From Microbacterium sp. CBA3102 (GTDB lineage: Bacteria; Actinomycetota; Actinomycetes; Actinomycetales; Microbacteriaceae), in NCBI RefSeq assembly GCF_007954505.1, contig NZ_CP042412.1, positions 2,790,001 to 2,854,000 on the forward strand: DNA of 64,000 nt, read 5' to 3'. Positions 62,909-64,000 of this stretch are shown here, in pieces. The first letter of the stretch is position 1, and each line of letters begins with the position of its first letter. A program made the translations under genes and the position numbers. The notes under the pieces were generated by a model, which was not told the origin of the DNA, did not search any database, and saw only the letters and a list, made by a program, of their open reading frames with translations.

Positions 62909-64000
62909 GTGTTCGTGGTTCCTTCTCTTTCATCGGTGGCCTGGACGCGGCGTCGCAGCAGCTCGTCGTATTGCGTAACGGTCGGCAACGGACGCCGATC
63001 CGGCGGGAGGTCCGCGATTACCGCGGCCGGGTCACGGAGCCGGCGTTGGGTGAGGCTGACAACGCGTTGCTCGACGTCGTTGTCGTGAGCAACAGGATGT
63101 CGGTGCAACGTGGCCCCGCCCGCGTGCAGGCGGGCCTCGACCGCGACAACGTCCGCGGTGACCGCGCCAACCGAGAGCGCGGCCCTGATCCCCGCGATCA
63201 CATCCGCAGCGCGCATGCTCCGGTGCAGGAGCAACACCTCGATCAGCTCCCTCGTGCCCGCGGCGTCGCCGTTGACTTTCCGCGTCTCCTGCCAGAACGC
63301 CTCGTGCGCTGCGGTGAAGACCCCGGCCTGCCGGGCGGCGGCCAGAGCGGTGGATCCGGGCAGTGCGCCGGGCTTGTGGCGCAGGACCTCGAGATAGTGA
63401 TCCAACTGGATCGATTCCCCGCCGCGGGCGACGACCCGCTCATGCCGGGCCGCCTCCTCACGGCCCTCGAAGATGACGACCTCCGACGCGCGCAGCGAGA
63501 CTCTCACCTGGCGTCCGATCAGCCGGGCTGGGACGGAGTACTTCGCCATCCGAACAGTGACCAGGCTCGACCGGTCGACCCGCGGGTGCAGCACCAGTCC
63601 GGGATCGAACCGTTCGACCGGCAACGGTCGCAGCAGGGGCCTCTCGGCGGCGAAATCGTCGCCGACGGTCGTGCGTCGCTGGTTGATGCGACGATCCTCG
63701 TCGCGGGCATCCCAGCGGCGGATCATGTCGTTCAGCTCGGCGAGCGTGTCGACCTCGGGCATCGGGGACAGCCAGGTGCGGCGGAACCGGCCGACCTCAC
63801 CCTCGACACCGCCCTTCTCGTGCGCACCATCGATGCCGGGCTGGCAGTAGAACGCGTCGAACCCGTAGTGCGAGCGGAACAGCACCCACCGGTCGTTCTC
63901 CACCCGCGCCCGGTCACGACCGTGCAGGACGGCGGTGACCGCCGAGGTCAAGTTGTCGTATTTGATGTGCAGGGCCGGGACGCCGCCGATCTCATCGAAC
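62905..64000 (-). CDS. istA: IS21-family transposase IstA, 5' part outside the window
   Basis: About 365 residues of the C-terminal part are visible. The rve-type core comes first: FDEIGGVPALHIKYDNLTSA, then GFDAFYCQPGIDGAHEKGG with VEGEVGRFRRTWLSPMPEVD holding the third catalytic acidic residue. WDARDEDRRINQRRTTVGDD, VRMAKYSVPARLIGRQVRVS and a C-terminal Mu-transposase-like domain follow. The first catalytic residues and the HTH lie beyond position 64000. The stop overlaps istB by ATGA. Confidence 0.93.
   Translation of the reverse strand, partial: FDEIGGVPALHIKYDNLTSAVTAVLHGRDRARVENDRWVLFRSHYGFDAFYCQPGIDGAHEKGGVEGEVGRFRRTWLSPMPEVDTLAELNDMIRRWDARDEDRRINQRRTTVGDDFAAERPLLRPLPVERFDPGLVLHPRVDRSSLVTVRMAKYSVPARLIGRQVRVSLRASEVVIFEGREEAARHERVVARGGESIQLDHYLEVLRHKPGALPGSTALAAARQAGVFTAAHEAFWQETRKVNGDAAGTRELIEVLLLHRSMRAADVIAGIRAALSVGAVTADVVAVEARLHAGGATLHRHPVAHDNDVEQRVVSLTQRRLRDPAAVIADLPPDRRPLPTVTQYDELLRRRVQATDEREGTTNT

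Larger units (their letters stand above)
61649..64000 (-). mobile_element. IS21-family element, left end to window edge, with passenger gene
   Basis: The left terminus starts TGTCAACTTGAAGTGGCCC at 61649, with a second related block CTGGCCCAAGG 35 bases in, as IS21 ends carry repeated internal motifs. It encodes, on the minus strand, istA (running beyond 64000), istB and a short thioredoxin-like gene lying between istB and the terminus. It interrupts the SCO6880-like transfer gene. The other end is outside the window. Confidence 0.85.

Overview
The window is GC-rich throughout and reads as an actinobacterium. Long GC-ending codons, an M23 protein with an SLT-like domain, DUF2637, SCO6880-like and DUF6112-like conjugation genes and a Corynebacteriales/Microbacteriaceae-style MobF relaxase all point to Microbacteriaceae, most likely Microbacterium or a close relative. 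The genus is an inference from gene content only. No rRNA, tRNA or CRISPR array was seen.

Left part (1-9.75 kb): a minus-strand operon of small unknown genes ends in a membrane protein that has become fused in frame to the C-terminal end of a GH36 alpha-galactosidase, followed by a Gfo/Idh/MocA oxidoreductase cut by the window edge. Then comes a LacI-type repressor with two perfect palindromic operators in front of a tightly coupled sugar/amine-type operon: ABC substrate-binding lipoprotein, permease, ATPase, Gfo/Idh oxidoreductase and FAD-dependent oxidoreductase, closed by a 35-nt perfect hairpin.

Middle part (9.75-32.7 kb): a scrapyard of gene fragments, frameshifted genes and mobile DNA. 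It holds a crystallin-like/I36 gene tail, a 5'-truncated NmrA-like gene, a Tn3-type resolvase, a nitroreductase plus MFS exporter, a frameshifted multicopper oxidase, a frameshifted diacetyl reductase, a decayed MFS transporter, an intact cupin protein and MerR regulator, and a frameshifted GntR-MFS pair. An intact glutamate decarboxylase/GABA antiporter pair (gadB-gadC) follows. Next are an IS3-family element with perfect inverted repeats and a 3-bp duplication, a truncated second IS3 element, and the Zn-ribbon recombinase-like gene that the latter cut. Most of the frameshifts are single bases, and five clear +1 shifts lie in G or C runs, so assembly error must be considered.

Right part (32.2-64 kb): the core of a conjugative plasmid or integrative element. 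Its left arm carries a MobF relaxase-helicase and, upstream, a seven-gene operon with nearly every junction overlapping: hsdM-hsdS-TIGR02391-like-hsdR-hamA-hamB-small ORF. This joins a type I restriction system to a Hachiman defence system in one transcription unit. A regulatory module (Cro/CI repressor, ImmA/IrrE protease, 7-TM DUF6545-like protein, alpha/beta hydrolase) shares an intergenic region holding four 14-bp palindromes with the divergent transfer operon. That operon runs antirestriction ArdC-like protein, prim-pol, DUF2637, two unknowns, ParB, a VirB8-like membrane protein, M23/SLT hydrolase, two pilin-like small membrane proteins, a TrbL/VirB6-like protein and an SCO6880-like protein. 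The last gene is cut by an IS21-family element whose istB/istA run off the window and which carries a thioredoxin-like passenger gene. Self-transfer is therefore probably broken, while the defence operon looks intact.
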